DNA of 64,000 nt, from the NCBI RefSeq assembly GCF_001704615.3, contig NZ_CP029397.2:2418001-2482000 (forward strand), given 5' to 3'. Shown one piece after another: positions 27,827 through 36,347 of the stretch; the first letter of the stretch is position 1, and each line of letters begins with the position of its first letter. The position numbers and the translations under genes were made by a program. Origin of the DNA: Acinetobacter defluvii. GTDB taxonomy: Bacteria > Pseudomonadota > Gammaproteobacteria > Pseudomonadales > Moraxellaceae. The notes under the pieces were generated by a model. It searched no databases. It worked only from the letters and a program-made list of their open reading frames with translations, and was not told where the DNA came from.

Positions 27827-28189
27827 ATGAAAAAAGTTGTATTCATCAGTCTCAGCCTAGCACTTTGTTCTAATCTTGCTTTTGCAAATGAAAACACGCC
27901 ACTAACCACGCAGTCATCACTGTGTTTATTTAATGGCACACCCTCAGTAGAATTTAAAACAATTAAAAAAATTAAAGTCGGCAAAGGTACTTATGGAGGT
28001 TTTACTGACTTATATCCACGTTTACATGAAGTCGCTGATAAATATCAAGCCAACGCTGTGATTAACTATACAGTAAGCCAACGTTTTGGCTTTTGGCCTT
28101 GGCGAATTGTACGTCCTGTCGGGATGGGAACAATGGTGAAAATTAATACTGCATTTGATTGTAAAGCACTAGGCGGAACAGCAATTTAA
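27827..28189 (+). CDS. Small secreted protein of unknown function
   Basis: About 120 residues from ATG 27827, which has GGGGAT eight bases upstream; an ATG 12 bp earlier overlaps that site and is less likely. The N-terminus MKKVVFISLSLALCSNLAFA is a cleavable Sec signal peptide. The mature part contains GKGTYGGFTDLYPRLHEVADKY and YQANAVINYTVSQRFGF, a pattern reminiscent of small YbjQ/RcsF-like envelope folds, but I cannot assign a family with confidence. Two cysteines (C36 region and C116 region) could form a disulphide. Confidence 0.65.
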   Translation: MKKVVFISLSLALCSNLAFANENTPLTTQSSLCLFNGTPSVEFKTIKKIKVGKGTYGGFTDLYPRLHEVADKYQANAVINYTVSQRFGFWPWRIVRPVGMGTMVKINTAFDCKALGGTAI

Positions 28190-28260
28190 TGTTCTAGTAC
28201 CCCCCTATGCTTTACTTTTAGCTAGACACCCACACCCATAAACGACCAATTAATAACCTT

Positions 28261-28289
28261 CATTAAGGTCAGTGATGCTGACCTTAATG
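28261..28289. repeat. Perfect 12-bp stem between convergent genes
   Basis: CATTAAGGTCAG - TGATG - CTGACCTTAATG. It lies between the small secreted protein and glpD 3' ends. No T run follows on either side, so it may be a transcript-stabilising hairpin or weak bidirectional terminator. Confidence 0.6.
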
Positions 28290-28299
28290 ATCACTATAA

Positions 28300-29817
28300 T
28301 TAAGCTACATCTTTTTGCAATCTTCGTTCATGTAATGCCAGCAAGTATGCATCTAATATTTGAACCTGTTCAGTATCAAATTCTAAATATAATTTTGTTC
28401 TACGTTTTAAAATATCTTCACTACTGATCGCCCATTCATGCTCAACCAAATAATCCACTTCTTGCGCATATAAACCATAACCAAAATCTTGCCCTAACGC
28501 TTGAACATGGCTGATATTTTCCAATATTTTCCAAATACGAGTGCCATAAGCATGCGCCCAACGCACTGCCGTTTCAAGTTGGACAGCTTTAATTCTGACT
28601 AAAATTTGTTCTACTAAGGCATCTACTGAATGTAAATTTTCAGCACCAGGCAATACCGCTTTTTCAGTCCATTTTTTACCGACATCCTTAAAAAATGGTT
28701 GAATTTTTTCTAGAGCTGACTCAGCCAACTTACGATAAGTGGTAATTTTCCCACCAAAAACGGATAATAAAGGTGCTTGATCAACATCATGATTCAGCGT
28801 CAAAGTATAATCTCGTGTGACTGTAGAGGCTTGATCAGAATCATCATTACAAAGTGCTCGCACACCTGAAAAGGTATATAAAATATCCGCTTGTGTCAGT
28901 TGTTTTTTGAAATGATCATTACACACATCCAGCAAATAGTCGATTTCATGTTGTGTGATTTCAACATGATTTGGATCTGCTTGGTATTCTCGATCTGTGG
29001 TACCAATTAAAGTAAACTTATTCAAATATGGAATTGCAAAAACAATGCGTTGATCATCATTTTGCATGATAAAGGCTTTATCTTCAGGATACATTTTCGG
29101 CACAATAATATGACTGCCCTGAATCATGCGAATGGCATATTCAGATGCAACCTGTGCCGTATTTTTTAAAAATTGCGTTACCCAAGCTCCCGTTGCATTC
29201 ACTAAAACTTTGGCTTGAATGGTATAACAGCCTTTCGCATTTTCTATTTCAACCCTCCATATTCCATTTTCTTGAGTCACAGCACGACAATAACTACGTG
29301 TTATAATTTTTGCACCTTTTTCTTTGGCTTGTAACGCATTCAAAATCACTAAGCGACTATCATCTACAGCACAATCTGAATATTCAAAACCTTGCATAAT
29401 TTCATTTTTGAGTGGGCTATTTTCTGCCTGAAATTTCACATGACTAGAACCTGCCAATCGCTCTCTTTTACCTAAATGGTCATAAAAGAATAAACCTGTA
29501 CGAATCAACCACGCAGGTCTTAAATGCGGCTGATGTGGCATGATAAAACGTAAAGGGCGAATAATATGTGGTGCTTTCACCAATAAAATTTCACGTTCCA
29601 ATAAAGCTTCTCGAACTAAACGAAACTCTTTATGCTCTAAATAACGTAACCCACCATGAATCAGCTTACTACTTGCTGAAGAAGTATGGCTAGCCAAATC
29701 ATCTTTTTCACATAAAAATACAGACAAACCTCGCCCTGCTGCATCGGCTGCGATGCCTACGCCATTAATACCACCACCAATCACACAGACATCATATACT
29801 GTTAAATGCTCTTGCAT
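28300..29817 (-). CDS. glpD: Aerobic glycerol-3-phosphate dehydrogenase
   Basis: 505 residues. FAD-binding dinucleotide fold at the N-terminus (DVCVIGGGINGVGIAADAAGRG) followed by the GlpD signature SSASSKLIHGGLRYLEHKEFRLVREAL, then ATGAWV, GTTDREY and the C-terminal helical domain. The peripheral membrane flavoprotein oxidises sn-glycerol-3-phosphate to dihydroxyacetone phosphate and passes electrons to ubiquinone. No glpK or glpF is adjacent. Length matches the E. coli enzyme (501). Confidence 0.95.
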   Translation of the reverse strand: MQEHLTVYDVCVIGGGINGVGIAADAAGRGLSVFLCEKDDLASHTSSASSKLIHGGLRYLEHKEFRLVREALLEREILLVKAPHIIRPLRFIMPHQPHLRPAWLIRTGLFFYDHLGKRERLAGSSHVKFQAENSPLKNEIMQGFEYSDCAVDDSRLVILNALQAKEKGAKIITRSYCRAVTQENGIWRVEIENAKGCYTIQAKVLVNATGAWVTQFLKNTAQVASEYAIRMIQGSHIIVPKMYPEDKAFIMQNDDQRIVFAIPYLNKFTLIGTTDREYQADPNHVEITQHEIDYLLDVCNDHFKKQLTQADILYTFSGVRALCNDDSDQASTVTRDYTLTLNHDVDQAPLLSVFGGKITTYRKLAESALEKIQPFFKDVGKKWTEKAVLPGAENLHSVDALVEQILVRIKAVQLETAVRWAHAYGTRIWKILENISHVQALGQDFGYGLYAQEVDYLVEHEWAISSEDILKRRTKLYLEFDTEQVQILDAYLLALHERRLQKDVA

Positions 29818-30316
29818 ACCGCTCCCTCTTTTGATGATAGTTATAGTTGTTATTTGAAATCAGATATTTGATTAAACTGAACCTATATTTAGATGATTTA
29901 TACACTACTCAGCATTCTGTAAAATACAGCAGTTTTATGAAGTATCAGTTTAACTCCTATGACAAAACTACTTTATCCATCACTTAGATGTGTTCACAAC
30001 CAAGTCAACCTATCCCAATTTATAACATTAAGTTTCAAAAATATGGCATATAAAAAGGATAATTTTCATCTATTAAATTACTACTCAGTGTCTGCTTGAT
30101 GACTGTTATTCTTTATAAAGATCAAAATGAATATTGCTTAACTATTGATAAGCAATTAAATATTCTTATTTTGTTTTTTACATACTCAATATATAGCTGC
30201 ACTTTTTTTGTAATTTAGTTTTAGCAAAGCTATTTTAGGAATAGGCAAATCAGTCATCGTTTAATCTTTAGAGCTATGGCATACTTAAAACAACAATCGT
30301 GTGGAACGTACTAAAG
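29818..30316. other. Intergenic region, no gene seen
   Basis: About 500 bp, AT-rich, between the divergent glpD and lipoprotein genes. Several short open stretches are present but none has a convincing ribosome binding site or protein-like composition. It should contain both promoters. Confidence 0.5.
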
Positions 30317-30745
30317 ATGAAAAAAATTGGATTATTAGGTTTAGGATTCGTTATTTTAGGGTTAAGCGCTTGTCAAACCACACCTCGTCAATACAACGGC
30401 GTAACGGGTTATCAAATTGAAAATCAAACAGCCGACACTGTAACGCTTGCATATACTTTAGCAGGACGAGCAAACCAACAATTAGATGCCAACAAACTGC
30501 AACGTGCATGTCAAAAAGTTTTAGGTGCGAACAAAACCTATAAAATTTCTGTGTTGAGTATTAATGAAATTGCCAATCCTGCTGCAATTCCTGATGAGCA
30601 ATATGGGGTTCAACTAGGACATTCACGTACTTCAGTAGGTTTATCCAACACGCAAAGCGTAAATAGCAGTGAAAACTATGCGACACGTCAAGCGCTTGAA
30701 ACTCGCCCAAGTACATTACATGTGGTCCGCTATACTTGTTCGTAA
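30317..30745 (+). CDS. Lipoprotein of unknown function
   Basis: 142 residues from ATG 30317, where MKKIGLLGLGFVILGLSAC gives a textbook lipoprotein signal with lipobox LSAC; a GTG 18 bp earlier would only add residues before the signal. The mature part (QTTPRQYNGVTGYQIENQTADTVTLAYTLAGR) has no recognised domain; its Ser/Asn-rich C-terminal half ends VVRYTC. It is convergent with the methyltransferase gene and shares a bidirectional terminator with it. Confidence 0.75.
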   Translation: MKKIGLLGLGFVILGLSACQTTPRQYNGVTGYQIENQTADTVTLAYTLAGRANQQLDANKLQRACQKVLGANKTYKISVLSINEIANPAAIPDEQYGVQLGHSRTSVGLSNTQSVNSSENYATRQALETRPSTLHVVRYTCS

Positions 30746-30772
30746 TTTTTTAAATGGTTTTTAATCAATAAA

Positions 30773-30798
30773 ATAAGACGCTTTTTATAGCGTCTTAT
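30773..30798. terminator. Bidirectional terminator hairpin
   Basis: ATAAGACGC / GCGTCTTAT, eight-base T-rich loop. The minus-strand methyltransferase stop codon (30785-30787) falls inside the loop. Confidence 0.65.
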
Positions 30799-31453
30799 AG
30801 AAACTTACATTACGAAACTCCTTGGCTTCATCCAAATCAGGCCAAGTCGTCGCACTACGTTCATCCAACTTTTGATAGTGTGGATGACTAAAATTTTTCA
30901 CCCGACTGTCTGCTACCCACACTTCAGGGGCAAATTTTAAAAACTCATCCAAGAAAAAACGGTTGCATTGATCATATAAAACATCGGCTGCGAGTAAAAC
31001 ATCCACTTGCTCGGCTTTATATAGATCATCTAAATATTCAAGTTCGACATTATTTAGTACAGCATTTTCACGACAAGCATTTAAGCTCACTTGATCAATA
31101 TCGCAACAAATTACACGTTTCGCCCCTGCTAGTTTTGCCGCAATAGCAACCACACCTGAGCCTGCGCCAAAATCCAGCACTACTTTATCTTTAACATGAT
31201 GTGGTTCTGCAAGTAACCATTGCGCCATAGCCAAACCTGATGCCCAGCAGAAGATCCAATACGGCGTATCATTCCATATTCGACGAATGACTTCATCATC
31301 CAAACGATCTGTTGGAAATACAGGCGGAATTAACCATAGGGAAATTGGTGTATCTGGTAATTGCTGAGCATGTAATTCACAGTACGGAATGACTTCATGC
31401 AAAGCTTCTAGTAGGTGTTGTGGGGCTTTTGGAAATTGAAATGTACAGCTCAT
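30785..31453 (-). CDS. Class I SAM-dependent methyltransferase (protein-lysine type)
   Basis: 222 residues. SAM-binding motif I is VLDFGAGSGVVAIAAKLAGA and motif II CCDIDQVSLNACRENA, followed by VDVLLAADVLYDQ. The region SLWLIPPVFPTDRLDDEVIRRIWNDTPYWIFCWASG before motif I is typical of the ETFB-lysine/METTL-like methyltransferases that modify protein lysines, so a protein substrate is likely. No neighbour points to the target. Assignment to the methyltransferase superfamily is firm, subfamily moderate. Confidence 0.8.
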   Translation of the reverse strand: MSCTFQFPKAPQHLLEALHEVIPYCELHAQQLPDTPISLWLIPPVFPTDRLDDEVIRRIWNDTPYWIFCWASGLAMAQWLLAEPHHVKDKVVLDFGAGSGVVAIAAKLAGAKRVICCDIDQVSLNACRENAVLNNVELEYLDDLYKAEQVDVLLAADVLYDQCNRFFLDEFLKFAPEVWVADSRVKNFSHPHYQKLDERSATTWPDLDEAKEFRNVSFYKTL

Positions 31454-31469
31454 AGTTTCTTTTAATTCA

Positions 31470-31590
31470 TTTTAATGTTGAGAGTCCCCTCTCCTTTCAG
31501 GAGATGAGTAGCACTGCTACAAAGGGATAAGCTCTCCCCATCCCCTTGCAAAGCCATGCTTCTCATCCCTAAGGGAGAAGGAGCAAAAGC
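31470..31590. repeat. Possible dispersed intergenic repeat (CTCTCC/GGAGA-rich)
   Basis: Between the methyltransferase and folD, CCCCTCTCCTTTCAGGAGAT and, further on, CATCCCTAAGGGAGAAGGAG form short imperfect palindromes. Motifs of this kind recur between genes of Acinetobacter genomes. Without a genome search the repeat status is a guess. Confidence 0.35.
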
Positions 31591-31591
31591 A

Positions 31592-32440
31592 TTAACCCAA
31601 TTCTTTCTCAGCCGCCTCAACAGTCTGACGAATTAACGTAGTAATCGTCATCGGTCCTACACCACCCGGTACAGGTGTATAAGCAGAAGCAATTTCTTCG
31701 ATACCTACAAGCTGAATATCGCCAACACCACCGCCATCACGTGGATGGAAACCAGCATCAACCACTACAGCGCCTGGCTTAATCCAATCTTTTTGGATCA
31801 ATTCAGCTTTACCTACCGCCCCTACAAGAATATCCGCTTGCTTCACAAAGCTTGCTAAATCTTGAGTACGGCTATGACAAATCGTCACAGTGGCATTCGC
31901 TTCAAGTAACATTGCTGCCATGGGTTTGCCTAAAATTGCTGAACGACCGACGACAACCGCATGCTTACCAGCAATTTCAATATTATTTTCTTTTAAAATC
32001 GTCATGATGCCGGCGGGCGTCGCTGAACCATATGCAGCCTCACCCATTGCCATACGACCAAAACCAAGACAAGTTACCCCATCCACATCCTTTGCCAATG
32101 AAATTGCATCGAAGCAGGCACGTTCATCAATTTGCGCAGGTACTGGGTGTTGTAAAAGAATGCCATGTACATCAGGATTAGCATTTAATTTTTCAATTTC
32201 AGCCAACAATTGCTCAGTCGTCGTTTCTGTTGGTAATTCAACTTTTAAAGAATCCATACCAACACGACGACACGCATTCCCTTTCATACGCACATATGTT
32301 GCAGATGCACCATCATCCCCCACTAAAATCGTTGCTAGAATTGGGGTACGACCTGTTTTTGCTTTTAACGCTTCTACACGTATTAACAAGTCAGCTTCAA
32401 TTTGTTTTGCCAATGCACGACCATCTAAAACTAATGCCAC
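31592..32440 (-). CDS. folD: Bifunctional methylene-THF dehydrogenase/cyclohydrolase FolD
   Basis: 282 residues from GTG 32440, chosen because GGAG lies seven bases upstream and the length matches E. coli FolD (288). Signatures: [16 protein letters not shown] (with the catalytic Lys in YVxxK context), [14 protein letters not shown] and the NAD(P) site [18 protein letters not shown], ending [15 protein letters not shown]. It interconverts 5,10-methylene-THF and 10-formyl-THF in one-carbon metabolism. The longer frame upstream has no ribosome binding site at its start. Confidence 0.95.
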   Translation of the reverse strand: MALVLDGRALAKQIEADLLIRVEALKAKTGRTPILATILVGDDGASATYVRMKGNACRRVGMDSLKVELPTETTTEQLLAEIEKLNANPDVHGILLQHPVPAQIDERACFDAISLAKDVDGVTCLGFGRMAMGEAAYGSATPAGIMTILKENNIEIAGKHAVVVGRSAILGKPMAAMLLEANATVTICHSRTQDLASFVKQADILVGAVGKAELIQKDWIKPGAVVVDAGFHPRDGGGVGDIQLVGIEEIASAYTPVPGGVGPMTITTLIRQTVEAAEKELG

Positions 32441-32592
32441 GGCACATCTCCAATGTTGATCTGAATCAATTTCGCACATAATACATGATTATTTTGACTA
32501 TTTTATTCTATATGCCGAAATTATGTGCATATACATTCTGATAAGTATTGTTTTTTTTTCAAAGATTGCTAATATGTGCATCACCAAGAGAT

Positions 32593-32666
32593 GGCGGGGT
32601 GGCAGAGTGGTCATGCAGCGGACTGCAACTCCGTGTACGCCGGTTCGATTCCGACCTCCGCCTCCA
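32593..32666 (+). tRNA. tRNA-Cys (GCA)
   Basis: 74 nt including the encoded CCA. Acceptor arm GGCGGGG pairs with CCTCCGCC; anticodon loop CTGCAAC contains GCA; T arm GGTTCGATTCC. The discriminator is T as expected for Cys (…CTCCA end). Confidence 0.93.
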
Positions 32667-32676
32667 ATCTTGTTTA

Positions 32677-32762
32677 GCCCGAGTGGTGAAATCGGTAGAC
32701 ACAGGGGATTTAAAATCCCCCGCCCACAAAGCGTGCCAGTTCGAGTCTGGCCTCGGGCACCA
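32677..32762 (+). tRNA. tRNA-Leu (UAA), copy 1
   Basis: 86 nt with encoded CCA. Acceptor arm GCCCGAG/CTCGGGC, long variable arm CGCCCACAAAGCG, T arm AGTTCGAGTCT, anticodon loop TTTAAAA giving UAA. It follows tRNA-Cys by 10 bp, so they are likely co-transcribed. Confidence 0.95.
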
Positions 32763-32793
32763 TTTTAATACTTCTTAAAATGGTGCAATAAAA
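32677..32793 (+). repeat. 117-bp direct repeat, copy 1 (tRNA-Leu plus 3' hairpin)
   Basis: Positions 32677-32793 are repeated without any difference at 35749-35865, covering the tRNA and a further 31 bp that contain ACCATTTTAA / TTAAAATGGT, whose left arm includes the CCA end. Beyond that the two copies differ but both run into separate terminators. Confidence 0.9.
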
Positions 32794-32796
32794 TTT

Positions 32797-32818
32797 CCAG
32801 CGATCAGCTGGTTTTTTT
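32797..32818 (+). terminator. Terminator after tRNA-Cys/tRNA-Leu
   Basis: CCAGC / GCTGG stem with GATCA loop and seven T. Confidence 0.8.
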
Positions 32819-33002
32819 ATGCCTAAAATTCATTACCCCATGTTTAATCTCTTACACCTGGGACCAATAATAATCAAAATAAGTAAATTTTCATCAATCC
32901 CTTGCCCAACTTTCCACTCAACACGTACAATGTTGTAATTTTTAAATTTTGTGGTTTGATAAGGCTGTGTAGTGAATTCACTACATTTCCCTACTGACGA
33001 AT

Positions 33003-33734
33003 ATGCGCACATCCCAACAAGTTTCTATTTATTTACAGCAATTGCAGAAAAAATACCCTCAGGCATTTAAACGTAATTATTTGTTTTATAGTCAAATAAA
33101 AACCAAAGGAATTTTGGATGAATTGCGTGAATTTATTCCTTGGGTGCTTGCTGTTATGATTTTTGTCAGCATTGATTTTGTATTAGGAAATTATATAGCA
33201 ACTCATTTTCAACAATTTGATGCTACACAAGCCAAAGGGATTGCCATACTGATTATCATGTTATTTTTCATGTTGATCGTACCCATAATCATTAAGCAAA
33301 TTAAACACAGTTCCACGCATCTTTATCAACAATTTAAAAATATCCCACTTAAACTTGCGGTTATGATTATTCTACAAAGCCTAAATATTGCTTTTATTCA
33401 AAGTATGTTCTTACAAGGTGTCTTATTTTTCTTTGCCTTAAGTTTTGGTTTTGTCAAATTTTATAAAGAAAATATGTTCAGAGAAAGCACCAGTCATATT
33501 GATTATTACCAATTACAACAAGTACGTCGTGCCTGTTTTTGGTCATATAAACAAGCCCTAAAAGCCAAATCAAAGTTGAAATATTTAAACAAAAATTCTG
33601 TAAAAGCGCAGCAAGCACAAACACAACTTGCGCAATATTTAGAATTACATTTACAACTTTTAAAATATGAAAATGAAATGTCCAAGTCTTATAAATTTAT
33701 CGACTTGGACGAATATATGGATAGTTTGATGTGA
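33003..33734 (+). CDS. Membrane protein of unknown function
   Basis: 243 residues. Three to four hydrophobic helices are visible: about 42-65 (PWVLAVMIFVSIDFVLGNYI), 80-98 (IAILIIMLFFMLIVPIII), and a long one or pair at 118-155. The N-terminal 35 and C-terminal 90 residues are polar; the C-terminal part (YYQLQQVRRACFWSYKQALK onward) is helical with many Gln and Lys. No family is recognised. It lies between the two tRNA-Leu copies, convergent with phoD. Confidence 0.7.
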   Translation: MRTSQQVSIYLQQLQKKYPQAFKRNYLFYSQIKTKGILDELREFIPWVLAVMIFVSIDFVLGNYIATHFQQFDATQAKGIAILIIMLFFMLIVPIIIKQIKHSSTHLYQQFKNIPLKLAVMIILQSLNIAFIQSMFLQGVLFFFALSFGFVKFYKENMFRESTSHIDYYQLQQVRRACFWSYKQALKAKSKLKYLNKNSVKAQQAQTQLAQYLELHLQLLKYENEMSKSYKFIDLDEYMDSLM

Positions 33735-33770
33735 TTTGCTAAAAATTATCACTTAAATCATTTGCATGGT

Positions 33771-35540
33771 TTAAGCTATTTTTGCCACATCTTTCATAAC
33801 CCTAAGATTGTCATCCATCACCACTGTGTAGTTTCTTTGTGTATCGATTGCATATTGTTTATCTTTGATTGTATTTACAAAAATCCAATCCGCTTGCACA
33901 TTTTTCTCAGTGAAAGTCACTAACAAATATCCTCTTTGATTTAGATTGGTGTATGCCAATTCATCAATCAATGTGGTAAATGCCATTTCAAACTGCTGCA
34001 ACTGCGCCAGTGGAATATTCAAGTATTTTTCCATGCCTGGCGAACTCACCGAACTGGTCGCAAGTTCTACACCAAGCAAATCCCCTGTTTGACTATGCAA
34101 ATTTGAGAACCATGCATTATGGGTATCTCCTGCCAGTACCACCACTTTCTTTTTCAAGCTTTTTAAAGTGCCATATAAAATTTCACGCTCGGCATAATAA
34201 CCATCCCAAGCATCAAGATTATAAGGTGCGACATTAGTCACACGTGCTTTTTCAGCTTCCGTCAAACGTGGATCATTTTGCATTAAACGCATTTTTATTG
34301 TGACTAATTCTGTGATTTGCTGATTCATTTTCAGCAAAGTGTCATTAGTCACATTTCCACTGATGATTGCTGCTAATGACATTAGCAGTTCTGCAGGAAT
34401 GAGCATTTTAGACATCAATACTTGTTGTCCCAGCACACTCCATGTTGCTGTTGACTGTGCTAATTTCTTTTGCAACCAGTCACGCTGAGTATAACCCATC
34501 AATGTCCGCATCGGATTGGTTAAATCAGCCTGAAAACGTTTTGTGTCCAATCCTGTTGCCGTCATATAGTCTGCATAGTCTAATTGTTGATCACGTGCCA
34601 AAATACGTGTATCTAACATGGTCAGCTCAACCAAACTGCCAAAATTAAACTGACGATAGATATTTAAATGATCATTTTCAGAAATAGGACGAATTGGCAT
34701 CCATTCAAAATAGGCTTGCAAAGCTGCCAATTTACGTTCAATAAATTTACCTTCATTGTCTTGATGATTTTCAGCACCCTCCTTCCAAGTGTCATTACTC
34801 AACTCATGATCATCCCACACCACAATAAATGGATGACGCTGATGTGCTGCTTGTAAATCCAGATCAGCACGGTATAAGGCATAACGTTTGCGATAATCAT
34901 CTAAACTTATAATTTCTTTATTATTATCTGCTGCCAAAGTACGTCCGAGTTTCACAGCATCTTCTGTGGCATAGCCATCCTGCCCGTATTCATAAATATA
35001 ATCCCCCAAATGAATGATTACATCCACATCCTGTTTTGCCATTTCTTTATAAACATGGAAATAACCTGCAGGATAATTCGAGCATGAACACACCGCAAAC
35101 TGGACTTTATGGGTCATTTCAGGCAGCGTTTTAGTACGCCCAATTGGTGAAATCACATTGCCAAATTTAAAACGATAATAATAATGTTGATTTGCTCTTA
35201 ATTTATCGGCATCAACCTTAACAGTAAAATCTTGTGCTCTTGAGGTTTGTACTTTTCCTGAATTAACAATATGTATGAATTTTTCATCACTTGCGATTTC
35301 CCAAACAACCTCTAAACGCAATGCTGTATCTTGCGGTGTTAAACGTGTCCATAAAATCACACGGTCTTTGAAAGGATCACCACTAGCAACACCATGTAAA
35401 AATTCAACTTTAATACTAGGTTCTACCACATTACTATCTTTATCATCCCCACAAGCCGTTAAACTGATCGGTAAAGATAAAGCTCCAAAACCTGCCAATG
35501 TACTTTGTATTAATTTACGACGTGAAATTGAATTAGACAT
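33771..35540 (-). CDS. phoD: PhoD-type alkaline phosphatase/phosphodiesterase
   Basis: 589 residues. The N-terminus SRRKLIQSTLAGFGALSLP is a twin-arginine (Tat) signal, and LTAC with C30 forms a lipobox, so the protein may be a Tat-exported lipoprotein. PhoD motifs are present: FLHGVASGDPFKDRVILWTRL, AVCSCSNYPAGYFHVYKEMAK, IIHLGDYIYEYGQ, VVWDDHELSNDTW, and LAGDTHNAWF near the end, supplying metal ligands. PhoD enzymes use Fe and Ca and release phosphate from phosphoesters. The Tat signal fits cofactor loading before export. The gene lies between two tRNA-Leu copies. Confidence 0.9.
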   Translation of the reverse strand: MSNSISRRKLIQSTLAGFGALSLPISLTACGDDKDSNVVEPSIKVEFLHGVASGDPFKDRVILWTRLTPQDTALRLEVVWEIASDEKFIHIVNSGKVQTSRAQDFTVKVDADKLRANQHYYYRFKFGNVISPIGRTKTLPEMTHKVQFAVCSCSNYPAGYFHVYKEMAKQDVDVIIHLGDYIYEYGQDGYATEDAVKLGRTLAADNNKEIISLDDYRKRYALYRADLDLQAAHQRHPFIVVWDDHELSNDTWKEGAENHQDNEGKFIERKLAALQAYFEWMPIRPISENDHLNIYRQFNFGSLVELTMLDTRILARDQQLDYADYMTATGLDTKRFQADLTNPMRTLMGYTQRDWLQKKLAQSTATWSVLGQQVLMSKMLIPAELLMSLAAIISGNVTNDTLLKMNQQITELVTIKMRLMQNDPRLTEAEKARVTNVAPYNLDAWDGYYAEREILYGTLKSLKKKVVVLAGDTHNAWFSNLHSQTGDLLGVELATSSVSSPGMEKYLNIPLAQLQQFEMAFTTLIDELAYTNLNQRGYLLVTFTEKNVQADWIFVNTIKDKQYAIDTQRNYTVVMDDNLRVMKDVAKIA

Positions 35541-35748
35541 TGTTTTTCCCTAATTTTTTGTTCTTATAACTTAGAGATCAAATATTGCTTTTTGATCTCA
35601 GATTCATGACACAATGATGATAGTTTTCAATTTTTTAAATTTAAACTGCTGTTTTTTACAACAAGCCTCATTGAGTTGATTGAAAAGAAAGCAAATAATC
35701 ACAAATGCGCTTGCCAAGCTTTATTTTGTTCTTTATCATTGCGCTCAT

Positions 35749-35834
35749 GCCCGAGTGGTGAAATCGGTAGACACAGGGGATTTAAAATCCCCCGCCCACA
35801 AAGCGTGCCAGTTCGAGTCTGGCCTCGGGCACCA
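35749..35834 (+). tRNA. tRNA-Leu (UAA), copy 2
   Basis: 86 nt with encoded CCA and anticodon UAA in loop TTTAAAA; identical to the copy at 32677. A separate terminator follows at 35869. Confidence 0.95.
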
Positions 35835-35865
35835 TTTTAATACTTCTTAAAATGGTGCAATAAAA
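35749..35865 (+). repeat. 117-bp direct repeat, copy 2
   Basis: Exact repeat of 32677-32793, 3,072 bp downstream, bracketing the membrane-protein gene and phoD. Confidence 0.9.
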
Positions 35866-35868
35866 AAT

Positions 35869-35890
35869 CCTGCATTATGCAGGTTTTTTT
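35869..35890 (+). terminator. Terminator after tRNA-Leu copy 2
   Basis: CCTGCA / TGCAGG stem with TTA loop followed by seven T. Confidence 0.82.
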
Positions 35891-35953
35891 ATGTCTAAAA
35901 TGTATAACTAAAAACCATAACATACATTTAACTGCTAAAAAATAAAGAGCGGC

Positions 35954-36268
35954 TTACCACTCTCTATTTGAAATCAACTCTTCCATTTCAATATCCATAT
36001 AACCTTGATCTTGCGCCACCATCATCATCGCTTCCGCAATATAATCCGCTGCAGCATCATCCAAAGATGAATCAAGGTCTTCAAACTGTGGTTTCATTTT
36101 ATTAATTTCCACCACCGTACTATGGGCTACATGATAAAGCTCATCATCTGTTAAGCTTGATTTTGCAATCTTTTTTGCAAATGCTTCGATCATTTGTTTG
36201 ACTTCAGCAACTAAAATATCTGGATAATAATCATCGTCAAACATTGGGAGAAGTAAATCGTTAAACAT
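35954..36268 (-). CDS. DUF5713-like acidic protein
   Basis: 104 residues, acidic, no signal or membrane segment. The pattern DDDYYPDILVAEVKQMIEAF, then LTDDELYHVAHSTVVEINKM and FEDLDSSLDDAAADYIAEAMMMV resembles the DUF5713 family. Function unknown. It stands alone, 47 bp after tRNA-Leu copy 2 terminator on the opposite strand. Confidence 0.65.
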   Translation of the reverse strand: MFNDLLLPMFDDDYYPDILVAEVKQMIEAFAKKIAKSSLTDDELYHVAHSTVVEINKMKPQFEDLDSSLDDAAADYIAEAMMMVAQDQGYMDIEMEELISNREW

Positions 36269-36347
36269 ATGAACCTAATATTTAGTATTCGATAAGCGCA
36301 TCTATATAACATAATGCATACAAAACAACAAACTTCTCCCTGAAAAA

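Noticed and set aside
31890..32459. A 189-residue open frame antisense to folD
   Set aside because: folD is clearly coding on the other strand with a good start; the opposite frame is a shadow.
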